Shown here: positions 43,985 to 52,708 of the stretch, piece by piece
Numbering within the stretch: position 1 is the stretch's first letter
Layout: each line of letters begins with the position of its first letter
Source of the DNA: Flavobacterium chilense
GTDB taxonomy: Bacteria; Bacteroidota; Bacteroidia; Flavobacteriales; Flavobacteriaceae
Direction: 5' to 3'
DNA: 64,000 nt
NCBI RefSeq assembly: GCF_001602525.1
Contig: NZ_LSYT01000003.1
Location: 124,001-188,000 of the forward strand
Notes under the pieces: model-generated
Seen by the model: only the letters and a program-made list of their open reading frames with translations
What the model was told of the DNA's origin: nothing
The model's database searches: none
Program-made: the position numbers and the translations under genes

Positions 43985-45208
43985 ATGAAAAATAATAAAA
44001 GACAAGGTTATTTTACATCAGTTGCTTTAGTGTGTTTAATGGCTTTTACGAGTTGCAAAGTGACTTCGCAGGAACCGGCAAAAAAAGAAATAGTAATTTC
44101 TAAAGATCTAAAATGGTCTGATAAAATGGCTTTGACCTTAATGAAACGTCACCCGGAAGCGTATATGATCGACGATTCAAAAGTCGCTAAATGGGATTAT
44201 GTTCACGCTTTGGTTTTACATTCTATTGAAGAATTGTACAAGAAAAATCCCGATCCGCGTTACAAAGCTTATATCAGAGGATATGTCGATGCATTAGTTC
44301 AGGAAGACGGAACCATCAAAACCTACGAATTCGACAAATACAATATCGATTTGGTGGTGCCGGGACGTTTATTGTTTGATATTTATGCAGAAACCAAACA
44401 GGATAAATATCTAAAAGCACTACAATTAGTACGCAAGCAATTGACAGAACAGCCAAGAACAGCCAGTGGTGGATTCTGGCACAAACAAATTTATCCAAAC
44501 CAAATGTGGTTAGATGGTTTGTACATGGGTGAACCATTTTATGCACAATACACAGCAACGTTTGAAAACGGAAAAAGTTTTGATGATATCGCCAAACAAT
44601 TCGAACTGATTCAGCTTCATGCAACAGATCCAAAAACCGGATTATTATATCATGGTTGGGATGAAAGCAAACAAATGGCGTGGGCAAATAAAGAAACAGG
44701 AAATTCGCCAAATTTCTGGTCAAGAGCTTTAGGCTGGTACGTTATGGCATTGGTTGATGTTTTGGATTATATGCCAAAAGAACATCCTAAACAAAAAGAA
44801 CTTATAAAATACTTAAACAATGCCTGTGCAGCCCTGGCAAAATATCAGGACAAATCAGGATTGTGGTATCAGGTAACTGACAAAGGAGGAAAAGAAGGAA
44901 ATTACCTTGAAGCATCAGGATCATCAATGTTTGCGTATGCTTTTGCAAAAGGTGCCAACAAAGGATATTTACCGGCAAAATATAAAAAATTAGCCAACAA
45001 AGCCTTTGATGGTTTAACCACTAAATTAATCACAAAAGTAGATGCCGATGGAGGAATTACATTAACACATGCTTGTCAGGTTGCAGGTTTAGGCGGTACA
45101 CCATATCGCGACGGTTCGTATGAATATTATGTGAAAGAAAGAAAAAAAGACAACGATCCTAAAGCAACCGGACCTTTTATTCTGGCAGCTATAGAATTGA
45201 ACAGATAG
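43985..45208 (+). CDS. GH105 unsaturated rhamnogalacturonyl hydrolase, paralogue 3 (lipoprotein)
   Basis: It has the same fold and motifs as the two preceding genes ('YNIDLVVPGRLLF', 'QMWLDGLYMGEPF', 'YHGWDESKQMAWANKETG', 'GLGGTPYRDGSYEYY'). Unlike them it carries a lipobox ('MAFTSC'), so it should be membrane-anchored. 'YHGWDES' replaces the His-Ala-Trp of the others, and the YNID follow-on differs. It is closest to paralogue 2 in the central part. It is followed by a hairpin terminator. Confidence 0.9.
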   Translation: MKNNKRQGYFTSVALVCLMAFTSCKVTSQEPAKKEIVISKDLKWSDKMALTLMKRHPEAYMIDDSKVAKWDYVHALVLHSIEELYKKNPDPRYKAYIRGYVDALVQEDGTIKTYEFDKYNIDLVVPGRLLFDIYAETKQDKYLKALQLVRKQLTEQPRTASGGFWHKQIYPNQMWLDGLYMGEPFYAQYTATFENGKSFDDIAKQFELIQLHATDPKTGLLYHGWDESKQMAWANKETGNSPNFWSRALGWYVMALVDVLDYMPKEHPKQKELIKYLNNACAALAKYQDKSGLWYQVTDKGGKEGNYLEASGSSMFAYAFAKGANKGYLPAKYKKLANKAFDGLTTKLITKVDADGGITLTHACQVAGLGGTPYRDGSYEYYVKERKKDNDPKATGPFILAAIELNR

Positions 45209-45232
45209 GTTAAATATTATTCTTAACAGAGC

Positions 45233-45262
45233 CCTGACAGTTTATTAAAATCTGTCAGGTCT
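45233..45262 (+). terminator. Hairpin terminator after GH105 paralogue 3
   Basis: 'CCTGACAG' and 'CTGTCAGG' form an 8-bp stem with a 10-base loop, 25 bases after the stop codon. The trailing T-run is short. The stem resembles the one at 17013-17045. Confidence 0.6.
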
Positions 45263-45290
45263 CAATAAAAAGTGAATAAAGTAGTAATTA

Positions 45291-45338
45291 CAATATATTG
45301 TTGTATTCAAAAAAATAGAAAAAATATACAATATATTG
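45291..45338. promoter_or_regulatory. Paired CAATATATTG palindromes before the GH43 gene
   Basis: The same 10-base palindrome occurs at 45291-45300 and 45329-45338, 38 bases apart (start to start), in front of the GH43 start at 45417. Paired identical palindromes upstream of a gene block suggest an operator for a dimeric regulator. No -7 box of the standard type is clear. Confidence 0.4.
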
Positions 45339-45416
45339 ATTTTTGAGTTGCATAGATTAATATCACCTCTTTATGACTTTACGACTTTCAAACTTTCGGC
45401 TAACTTAATATCAGAA

Positions 45417-47018
45417 ATGAAAAATATAAAAACCATACTCCTTCTTTTATTAGCAATATTTTCAATCCAGAAGAATAATGCCCAGGTTTGGGTACCTGAT
45501 AATGGAGACGGGACTTACACCAATCCAATCATTCATGCCGATTATTCAGATCCGGATGTGGTGCGGGTAGGAGATGATTTTTATATGACAGCATCGTCTT
45601 TCAACTGTATACCGGGATTACCTGTTCTACATTCTAAAGATCTTGTAAACTGGAAAATTATCAGTTATGCACTAGCGAAACAACCACCATTCGAAACCTA
45701 CAATAAAGTGCAGCATGGCAATGGCGTTTGGGCTCCAAGTATTACTTTTCATAACAATGAATTCTATATTTATTATCCCGATCCTGATTTTGGAATTTAT
45801 ATGATAAAATCAAAAAAAGCCGAAGGCCCGTGGTCTGAACCACTTTTAGTAAAAGAAGGAATCGGACTGATAGATCCTAGTCCGTTATGGGATGATGACG
45901 GAAAAGCCTATCTCGTTCACGCCTTTGCCGGAAGTCGTGCACAAATAAAAAGTTTACTCGTAGTTTGCAGTATGAATCCTGAAGGAACAATTGTCAATAA
46001 TGATCAGGTTATGGTCATTGACGGACACGAAAGTGAAGGAACAATCGAAGGGCCAAAATTTTACAAACGAAACAATTACTATTACATTTTTGCTCCGGCT
46101 GGCGGAGTTGCCACAGGCTGGCAAACCGTTTTAAGGTCTAAAAATGTATTTGGGCCTTATGAAAAGAAAAAAGTTTTAGAGCAGGGATCAACCAAAATAA
46201 ACGGACCACATCAGGGAGCTTGGGTACAAACACAAACCGGAGAAGACTGGTTTATTCATTTTCAGGACAAAGGAGCTTATGGCAGAATTGTACATCTGCA
46301 ACCCATGAAATGGGAAAAAGACTGGCCGATAATGGGGCAGGATTTTGATAAAAACGGAATTGGAGAACCCGTAACCACATTTAAAAAGCCAAATATTGGG
46401 AAAAAATATCCAATAGAAAATCCGGAAACCTCAGATGAGTTCAACGAACCAAAGCTGGGTTTGCAATGGCAATGGCAGGCAAATGCTCAGATTAACTGGG
46501 GATTTCCAACCAGTTTAGGCTACTTAAATTTATTTTGCCAAACCACATTAAAAGATGATCAGAAAATTTTTGATGCTCCCAATTTATTATTGCAAAAATT
46601 CCCCGCCGAAGAGTTTACGGCAACAACCAAAATGACTTTTAATACCAGATTAAACGGAGAATCAACAGGACTTATAATTATGGGCTTAGACTATAGTTAT
46701 TTGTGTTTTAAAAATGATAATGGTAAACTCTGTCTGAGTCAGAAAACAGGCACCTTTAATAAAACAGTTTCTGAGAATGAAACCAAACCGGTTTTAATCG
46801 CAAATAATACCATTTACCTAAGAGTAAAAGTTAAAAAAGGAGGAATCTGCAGTTTCTTTTATAGCACAGATGATAAAAATTATCAGGCAATAGGAACTGA
46901 TTTTACATCAAAAGAAGGAAAATGGATTGGTGCAAAATTAGGACTTTTTGCATTGAGTCAAAAAGTAACAAACGATTCGGGAAATGTAGCCATAGATTGG
47001 TTTAGAATAACAAAATAA
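45417..47018 (+). CDS. GH43 family glycosidase with C-terminal beta-sandwich
   Basis: The start at 45417 is chosen because it begins a signal peptide ending in 'NAQ'; the frame stays open upstream but that part is not signal-like. The five-bladed propeller (about 30-320) has the three GH43 acidic residues in 'DYSDPDVVRVGDDFYM', 'GLIDPSPLWDDDGKAYLVHA' and 'TIEGPKFYKRNNYYYI'. A Concanavalin-like module (GH43_C2 type) fills about 330-533. Such two-domain enzymes act as beta-xylosidase, arabinofuranosidase or galactosidase. In a rhamnogalacturonan setting arabinan or galactan side chains are likely, but the exact linkage cannot be read. Confidence 0.88.
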   Translation: MKNIKTILLLLLAIFSIQKNNAQVWVPDNGDGTYTNPIIHADYSDPDVVRVGDDFYMTASSFNCIPGLPVLHSKDLVNWKIISYALAKQPPFETYNKVQHGNGVWAPSITFHNNEFYIYYPDPDFGIYMIKSKKAEGPWSEPLLVKEGIGLIDPSPLWDDDGKAYLVHAFAGSRAQIKSLLVVCSMNPEGTIVNNDQVMVIDGHESEGTIEGPKFYKRNNYYYIFAPAGGVATGWQTVLRSKNVFGPYEKKKVLEQGSTKINGPHQGAWVQTQTGEDWFIHFQDKGAYGRIVHLQPMKWEKDWPIMGQDFDKNGIGEPVTTFKKPNIGKKYPIENPETSDEFNEPKLGLQWQWQANAQINWGFPTSLGYLNLFCQTTLKDDQKIFDAPNLLLQKFPAEEFTATTKMTFNTRLNGESTGLIIMGLDYSYLCFKNDNGKLCLSQKTGTFNKTVSENETKPVLIANNTIYLRVKVKKGGICSFFYSTDDKNYQAIGTDFTSKEGKWIGAKLGLFALSQKVTNDSGNVAIDWFRITK

Positions 47019-47025
47019 GGAAAAA

Positions 47026-48012
47026 ATGATTCCATTAAAAAAACATATCATTTTAGTTTTGCTTAGCATTGGTTTTTGTGCACATGCTCAAAACACGAAA
47101 AAAGCGAATCTTTTTACCGTTGCTTTAGACGGTTCAGGCGATTTTACCAAAATTCAGGATGCAGTTTATGCTTGTCCCGCATTTCCGTATGAAAAAGTTA
47201 CCATTTATGTAAAAAACGGAATTTACAACGAAAAAGTCCGAATTCCGGAATGGAACACCAATGTGGTTTTGCAGGGAGAAAGCAAAGAACAGACAATCAT
47301 TACTTTTGATGATAATTTTTCTAAAATCAATTTAGGAAGAAACAGTACTTTTTATACCTATACGCTTTTAGTAGAAGGTGATGGTTTTTCAGCATCCAAT
47401 TTAACCATTAAAAATGCTTCAGGAGATCATGGTCAGGGTATTGCATTATCGGTAGTGGCAAACAGGGCAAAAATTTCAAACTGTATTCTTTTAGGAAATC
47501 AGGATACATTGTATTTGTCTGGCAAAGCTGCAAAACAATATTTTAAAGATTGTTATATCGAAGGTACAACCGATTTTATTTTTGGAAGCGCAATAGCATT
47601 ATTTGAAAATTGCCAGATTCACAGCATTAAGAGTTCTTATATTACAGCAGCTTCTACACTACAAAATACACCATTTGGGTTTGTTTTCAAAAATTGCAAA
47701 CTAACAGCAGAACCATCTGCAACAGCCGTTTATTTAGGAAGACCATGGCGTATTTATGCCAAAACAGTATATATCAATTGCGACATGGGAAAACAAATAA
47801 AACCCGAAGGCTGGGAAAACTGGTCAAAACCTGAAGCTGAAAAAAATGCCTTTTATGCCGAATACAATTGTAAAGGCGAAGGTTTTCAGCCCACAAAAAG
47901 AGTTTCGTGGTCCCATCAGCTCACAAAAAAAGAAGCCGAAAAATATAGCACAGAAAATATCCTAAAAGACTCCATTCCGGATTGGTATTCAGATTTGACT
48001 GTTAGAAAGTAA
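47026..48012 (+). CDS. CE8 pectin methylesterase
   Basis: A signal peptide ends in 'AHAQ'. The beta-helix carries pectinesterase motifs in order: 'LLGNQDTLYLSG', 'TDFIFGSA' with catalytic Asp, and 'YLGRPWRIYA' with the Arg that binds the carboxylate. At 328 residues it is typical. It removes methyl groups from homogalacturonan so that GH28 enzymes can attack the free carboxylate. It starts 7 bases after the GH43 stop codon. Confidence 0.96.
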   Translation: MIPLKKHIILVLLSIGFCAHAQNTKKANLFTVALDGSGDFTKIQDAVYACPAFPYEKVTIYVKNGIYNEKVRIPEWNTNVVLQGESKEQTIITFDDNFSKINLGRNSTFYTYTLLVEGDGFSASNLTIKNASGDHGQGIALSVVANRAKISNCILLGNQDTLYLSGKAAKQYFKDCYIEGTTDFIFGSAIALFENCQIHSIKSSYITAASTLQNTPFGFVFKNCKLTAEPSATAVYLGRPWRIYAKTVYINCDMGKQIKPEGWENWSKPEAEKNAFYAEYNCKGEGFQPTKRVSWSHQLTKKEAEKYSTENILKDSIPDWYSDLTVRK

Positions 48013-48101
48013 TTGATAAAAAGTCATTTAGTAAAAAAACAAGTATAAAAACAGAAACCTTAGAATCTCAGAACCTTAGCAACTTAGCACCTTTAAAAAA
48101 A

Positions 48102-49451
48102 ATGAACTTTAAATATTTTATTCTTCTGTTAATTTCATGGACTTCTTTTGCTCAGCATAACGAATTTCCGAGCGCAAAAGTGGATTCGATTGTGAACAGA
48201 ATTCAGCTTCCGGTAATTCCTTCTTTTCAAATTAATGTTTTGAAATTAGGTGCAAAAGGAGATTCAATTACCAACAACAAAGCGGCATTTGACAAAGCAA
48301 TGGCTTTATGTAAAAAGAACAATGGCGGAACTATTATTGTGCCCAAAGGAATTTATAAAGTAAATGGTCCAATACATTTTGTAAGCAATGTAAACCTTAA
48401 ATTAGAAAAAGGAGCAAAAATAAAATTCAGTGACAAACCAGAAGATTATTTGCCAATGGTTTTAACCAGTTGGGAAGGAACGATGTTGTATAATTACAGT
48501 CCGTTAATTTATGCCTACGAATGTTCGAATATTGCCATAACAGGAGAAGGAACAATTGATGGAGAAGGAGGAAAAACCTGGAAAAGTTTTAAAGCCAAAG
48601 AAGGAAAAGGAAAAGATTTGAGCCGTGAAATGAATCACAATAATACCGCTTTAAAAGACAGAAAGTTTGGTGATGGTTATTTTTTGCGTCCGCAAATGAT
48701 TCAGTTTTTTAATTGTAAAAACATTTTAGTCGAAAACATCCGAATCGAAAATTCGCCTTTCTGGTGTTTACATTTATTAAAATCCCAAAGTATTACGGTA
48801 CGCGGAGTAAGCTACAAATCATTAAACTATAACAATGATGGTATTGATCCGGAATATGCAAAAGATGTCCTGATTGAAAATGTAAATTTCGATAATGGAG
48901 ATGATAATGTGGCAATTAAAGCAGGAAGAGATCATGAAGGAAGAGCAAATGCAGCAACGCCAAGCGAAAACATCGTAATCAGAAATTGTAATTTTAAAGG
49001 ACTTCATGGTGTTGTCATTGGGAGCGAAATGTCGGCAGGAGTACAAAATGTATATGTCGAAAATTGTAAAACTGTCGGGTATTTAAAAAGAGGAATTTAT
49101 TTAAAAACCAATGCCGACAGAGGCGGTTTTATAAAAAATGTTTTTGTTCGAAACATTCAACTCGATGAAGTAGAAGATTGCCTTTATATTACAGCAAATT
49201 ATCACGGAGAAGGAAATGGATTTCAGTCCGACATTTCCAATATTTCATTTTCGAACATTAGCTGTAACAAAGCAACAGCTTCGGGAATTGTAATTCAGGG
49301 ATTTCCGGATAAAAAAGTTCGCAATATCTCTTTGAATGATATCGATATAAAATGGGCAAAAAACGCCATTTCAAGTACAAATGCCGAAAATGTTTTATTA
49401 AATGAAGTTTTTATCGGAGAAAAAGCAACAGTGCCAACATCAGCGAAATAA
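48102..49451 (+). CDS. Second GH28 pectinase, variant RIK motif
   Basis: A signal peptide ends in 'SFAQ'. The beta-helix has 'NNDGIDPEY', 'DNGDDNVAIKAG' and 'GLHGVVIGSE', matching the GH28 NxD, DD and GHG motifs. Where the other GH28 enzyme has 'AIRIKTN', this one reads 'GIYLKTN': the Lys is kept but the Arg is replaced by Tyr. This may indicate a changed substrate subsite, for example an exo-enzyme acting on decorated or rhamnogalacturonan ends. At 449 residues it is complete. Confidence 0.9.
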   Translation: MNFKYFILLLISWTSFAQHNEFPSAKVDSIVNRIQLPVIPSFQINVLKLGAKGDSITNNKAAFDKAMALCKKNNGGTIIVPKGIYKVNGPIHFVSNVNLKLEKGAKIKFSDKPEDYLPMVLTSWEGTMLYNYSPLIYAYECSNIAITGEGTIDGEGGKTWKSFKAKEGKGKDLSREMNHNNTALKDRKFGDGYFLRPQMIQFFNCKNILVENIRIENSPFWCLHLLKSQSITVRGVSYKSLNYNNDGIDPEYAKDVLIENVNFDNGDDNVAIKAGRDHEGRANAATPSENIVIRNCNFKGLHGVVIGSEMSAGVQNVYVENCKTVGYLKRGIYLKTNADRGGFIKNVFVRNIQLDEVEDCLYITANYHGEGNGFQSDISNISFSNISCNKATASGIVIQGFPDKKVRNISLNDIDIKWAKNAISSTNAENVLLNEVFIGEKATVPTSAK

Positions 49452-49632
49452 TTTTTTAAGAAGCTGCAAAGGAACAGAAGGACAAAGAGGCAAAGGTTTT
49501 TTGTAACGTTATATTACAATTTGAGAAACATTAATCTGATAGAAATCGCAGGATAGAAAAGTAATTCGGCAAAGAATATTGAATAAAAACCGAAGTAAGT
49601 TTAAAAAATAAGAAGTACAAAAAACGAATAAA

Positions 49633-50376
49633 ATGAAATATTATCTATTTATCATCTGTTTGGTGACTACATGCTGTTTTGCTCAAAAAACAACATTATA
49701 CACCATTGGCGATTCTACAATGGCAAACAAAAAAGATTCAGATCGCAATCCGGAACACGGTTGGGCACAAGTACTTCAGCCTTTTTTTACGAGCAATATA
49801 GTAGTCGAAAATAAAGCAGTAAACGGCAGAAGTACCAAGAGTTTTATAACCGAAAAACGCTGGGATTCTATTTATAAAAAACTAAAAAAAGGCGATTACG
49901 TTTTTATCGAATTTGGTCATAATGATGAAAAGATAGAAGATTCTGCACGTTATACCAATCCGCATACAAGTTACAGATATAACTTAATCAGGTTTGTAAA
50001 AGAAAGCCGTGAAAAAGGCGCAACACCGGTTTTGCTAACTTCTATTGCAAGACGTAATTTTAACGAAAAAGGCGTTTTAGTTCCCACGCACGGAGACTAT
50101 CCTTTAGAAACCCGATTGGTTGCACAGGAATATAAAGTTCCTTTTATTGATTTAGAATATTATACAGAATTGATGGAACAATCATACGGACCGGAAAAAT
50201 CTAAGCAACTGCACTTACACTTTAAAGCAGGAGAAAATCCTTATTATGATAAAGACAAAAATGATGATACACATCTGTCTTTAAAAGGAGCTACAGAAAT
50301 TGCACAAATTGTAATTAATCAAATTAAGATGTTAAATGATCCTGGTCTGGAAAAGCTTAAAAAGGGAATTAAATAA
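49633..50376 (+). CDS. CE12 rhamnogalacturonan acetylesterase (SGNH hydrolase)
   Basis: A signal peptide is followed by SGNH-hydrolase blocks in order: 'TIGDSTMAN' (nucleophile Ser), 'NGRSTKSF' (Gly), 'IEFGHNDEK' (Asn) and 'DDTHLS' (catalytic Asp and His). At 247 residues it matches CE12 rhamnogalacturonan acetylesterases. It removes acetyl groups from the galacturonic acid of rhamnogalacturonan I. Confidence 0.95.
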   Translation: MKYYLFIICLVTTCCFAQKTTLYTIGDSTMANKKDSDRNPEHGWAQVLQPFFTSNIVVENKAVNGRSTKSFITEKRWDSIYKKLKKGDYVFIEFGHNDEKIEDSARYTNPHTSYRYNLIRFVKESREKGATPVLLTSIARRNFNEKGVLVPTHGDYPLETRLVAQEYKVPFIDLEYYTELMEQSYGPEKSKQLHLHFKAGENPYYDKDKNDDTHLSLKGATEIAQIVINQIKMLNDPGLEKLKKGIK

Positions 50377-50605
50377 GAAATGGTTTAGATAAAAAAATAA
50401 AAAGAATCAGAATGTTGAACCATAAGAAACCTAATTTTATGATGAAAAAAGTCTTAATCTGTTAGTATAAAACCGTTTAGAGGTAGTTCTGTTTTATTAA
50501 GAATGAGATATTTGTAGATATGTAATAATATTAAGAATTTGTTAGAAAGTAAAATTGTTAATTGTTTTCTTAATATTCTATTTCTAAATATTTTGATGAT
50601 TTTTT

Positions 50606-50636
50606 TAAAAAGAGAACTTCGGTTCTCTTTTTTTGT
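50606..50636 (+). terminator. Intrinsic terminator with a UUCG tetraloop
   Basis: 'AAAAAGAGAAC', loop TTCG, 'GTTCTCTTTTTTT': an 11-bp stem closed by the very stable cUUCGg tetraloop and followed by a T-run. It lies in the 385-base gap after the CE12 gene, which holds no gene that I can support. Confidence 0.93.
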
Positions 50637-50761
50637 TTAATTAATTATCCTTAAAAAAGAGCAGGTACAACGAATAACAGAGTAGCAAATTTCATCGAAA
50701 ATGACGTTTTTTATTTAGATTAATTGATTTTAAATTGTAGATAAATAAAAAGACAAAAGCA

Positions 50762-52054
50762 ATGAAAAACACAATCAGATTTTATCTGTCAGGGGCATTA
50801 ATAACTATGATTTTTGCCAGTAGTAGTGCACAACAAAAAACAACTACAGAGAGTATTGTTTTAAAAAACAGTTCAGCTTTAACCTTGTCACAAAAGGCAA
50901 TTTCAATAAATAGAAACCAGCTTTTACAGCGTGATATTACAGGGAAATTTCCAATTCTAATTCATAAAAAAGATACCATTCCGGCGCAGGTAAACGATCT
51001 TGATGGTGACGGAAAATGGGATGAACTTTTTTTAGTAGCCGATTTTTCTCCAAACGAAAAGAAAACGCTGGAATTAAAATGGTCAGAAACAGATCCTAAA
51101 TATCCGGTAAAAACAAGCGTAAGATTTGGTAAACGAGAAGCTAAAAACCTGCCAGTTCACTCTGATACCCAAGAAGTATTAATGGCAAATCAGGTACACA
51201 AAAAACTGGGCTATCAAAAATACCAAACTGACGGACCAACCTGGGAAAATGATAAAGTAGGTTTTAGACATTATCTGGATGGAAGAAACTCGAAAGATGT
51301 TTTTGGAAAAAAAATCCCGGCTATAACTCCGGAAGATGTTGGAATTAACAGCAAAGGTGCTGTCGAAGATAATTACCATGTGATGTACGATTGGGGAAGG
51401 GATATTTTTCCTGTTGGAAATTCAGTTGGTTTAGGAGGTTACGCCTTATTGATTGATAACCAAATCCAAAGACTTGGTATTCTTGCCAATGATACTGTAA
51501 ATAACGTAGAGAAAACCACATTTAAAATAGTAAGTGAAGGACCTGTAAAATCTGTTTTGAGCTATAATTATCAAAACTGGAAAGCTTCAGGAAACGAATA
51601 TCAGGTACAGGAAACCACTTCAATCTGGCCGGGAATGTATGCTTATGAAAATACAGTAACCATAAACAGATTAAAAGGTAAAGAAACTTTTTTGGCGGCA
51701 CTTTCCAATTTAAATAATAAAAACCCGCTAAAAGTAATAGAATCAGGAGACTGGGTTTGTCTTATTCAGCACGACTACTTAACTTATGAACGTCAGTGGA
51801 TTTTGGGAACGGCGATTTTAGTACCCAAAAAAATCTACAAAGGTTATATCGAAGCTCCAAAAACAGGTCAGTTAACAGATTCATATCTGGCAAAATTAGC
51901 TGTAGAAAATAATAAACCAATAAGCTATTATGCAATTGCAGGCTGGGAATTAAGTGCTGATAAAAACTTTAAAGATGCGGCGTATTTTACAAATTATGTA
52001 ACCAATCTGGCAAAGCAGCTTTCGGTAAAAGTGAAAGTAGAAATTGCAAAGTAA
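50762..52054 (+). CDS. DUF4861 family secreted protein
   Basis: A signal peptide ends in 'SSSAQ'. The body has the DUF4861 features 'DLDGDGKWDELFLVADF', 'FRHYLDGRNSKDVFGKK', 'YHVMYDWGRDIFPVGNSVG' and 'IWPGMYAYENTVTINR'. Members are found in pectin and alginate loci of Bacteroidota and are generally uncharacterised; the fold suggests binding or modification of a uronate-rich glycan. The last gene of the pectin locus, it is separated from CE12 by a strong terminator, so it has its own promoter. Confidence 0.85.
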   Translation: MKNTIRFYLSGALITMIFASSSAQQKTTTESIVLKNSSALTLSQKAISINRNQLLQRDITGKFPILIHKKDTIPAQVNDLDGDGKWDELFLVADFSPNEKKTLELKWSETDPKYPVKTSVRFGKREAKNLPVHSDTQEVLMANQVHKKLGYQKYQTDGPTWENDKVGFRHYLDGRNSKDVFGKKIPAITPEDVGINSKGAVEDNYHVMYDWGRDIFPVGNSVGLGGYALLIDNQIQRLGILANDTVNNVEKTTFKIVSEGPVKSVLSYNYQNWKASGNEYQVQETTSIWPGMYAYENTVTINRLKGKETFLAALSNLNNKNPLKVIESGDWVCLIQHDYLTYERQWILGTAILVPKKIYKGYIEAPKTGQLTDSYLAKLAVENNKPISYYAIAGWELSADKNFKDAAYFTNYVTNLAKQLSVKVKVEIAK

Positions 52055-52433
52055 ATCATTAAAAAAACAGGTAAAAAGCACAAAGTTGGATAAAACTATT
52101 GCTTAGACTAAAGCATTCCTGGACTAAATTTTCCTCAATGCAACGTGATTTTGGGGCAATAAGAATGAAAAAAAAGGAATATTCAGGCTCAATTAAAGAG
52201 AAAAGCGTATTGTTTTGAAAAAATAATTTGATCTGCGCTACAAAGCCCTGTTTTAAGGTGCTAAAAATAAGTGTCTGATTATTAGTTTATTGTTGGCTTA
52301 AGATTTTTAAAAAGCCGGAAAGGAAAGTAAATGTTAAGATTTATACGGAAAAATGGTAATAAATTTAACAGCAAATTTGTTGTATCTACCGAGCAAACTT
52401 TTATTTTTGCGACTTAATTTAATAATTATAAGC
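52055..52433. other. Gap before the histone-like gene; promoter element only
   Basis: No supportable gene. A -7-like 'TATTTTTG' (52402-52409) with 'TTTG' at 52376-52379 (spacing 22, long) would suit the histone-like gene. The rest is AT-rich without clear repeats. Confidence 0.45.
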
Positions 52434-52610
52434 ATGAAAGATCTATTAGAAAAAATCCACGCCGAAATTGAAACATTTAAAGTTGAGGCTGACTCATTAA
52501 CTGAAAAAGGTATTAAAGCTGCAGGAGCAAGAGCACGTAAATCAACTTTAGAAATTGAAAAACTTTTAAAAGAATTCAGAAAAGTTTCTATCGAAGAATC
52601 AAAAAAATAA
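52434..52610 (+). CDS. Histone H1-like (Hc1-type) protein, 58 aa
   Basis: The start is placed at 52434, in keeping with the family's size; the longer frame upstream is not family-like. The sequence 'MKDLLEKIHAEIETFKVEAD' and 'KAAGARARKSTLEIEKLLKE' is the short Lys- and Ala-rich helical protein annotated as histone H1-like across Bacteroidota. It is thought to bind DNA or affect nucleoid structure. It is probably monocistronic, with its own promoter and a terminator directly behind it. Its location in the pectin/rhamnose region is probably incidental. Confidence 0.85.
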   Translation: MKDLLEKIHAEIETFKVEADSLTEKGIKAAGARARKSTLEIEKLLKEFRKVSIEESKK

Positions 52611-52616
52611 TACTAC

Positions 52617-52649
52617 TAAAAACCTCGTTTCACAACGAGGTTTTTTTTT
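52617..52649 (+). terminator. Intrinsic terminator of the histone-like gene
   Basis: 'AAACCTCGT' and 'ACGAGGTTT' form a 9-bp stem with a TTCACA-like loop, followed by nine T residues. Confidence 0.93.
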
Positions 52650-52708
52650 GAGCGTTTTTACTATCATGATAAAACTTAGAACCTTATCGATTCAGGATCT
52701 TAGTAACC

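Noticed and set aside
45336..45416. Upstream extension of the GH43 gene by 27 codons
   Set aside because: The ATG at 45417 begins a good signal peptide ending in NAQ; the upstream codons do not look like a signal and begin with a non-ATG codon.
52353..52433. Upstream extension of the histone-like protein
   Set aside because: The 27 extra residues are hydrophobic and not family-like; the ATG at 52434 gives the usual length.
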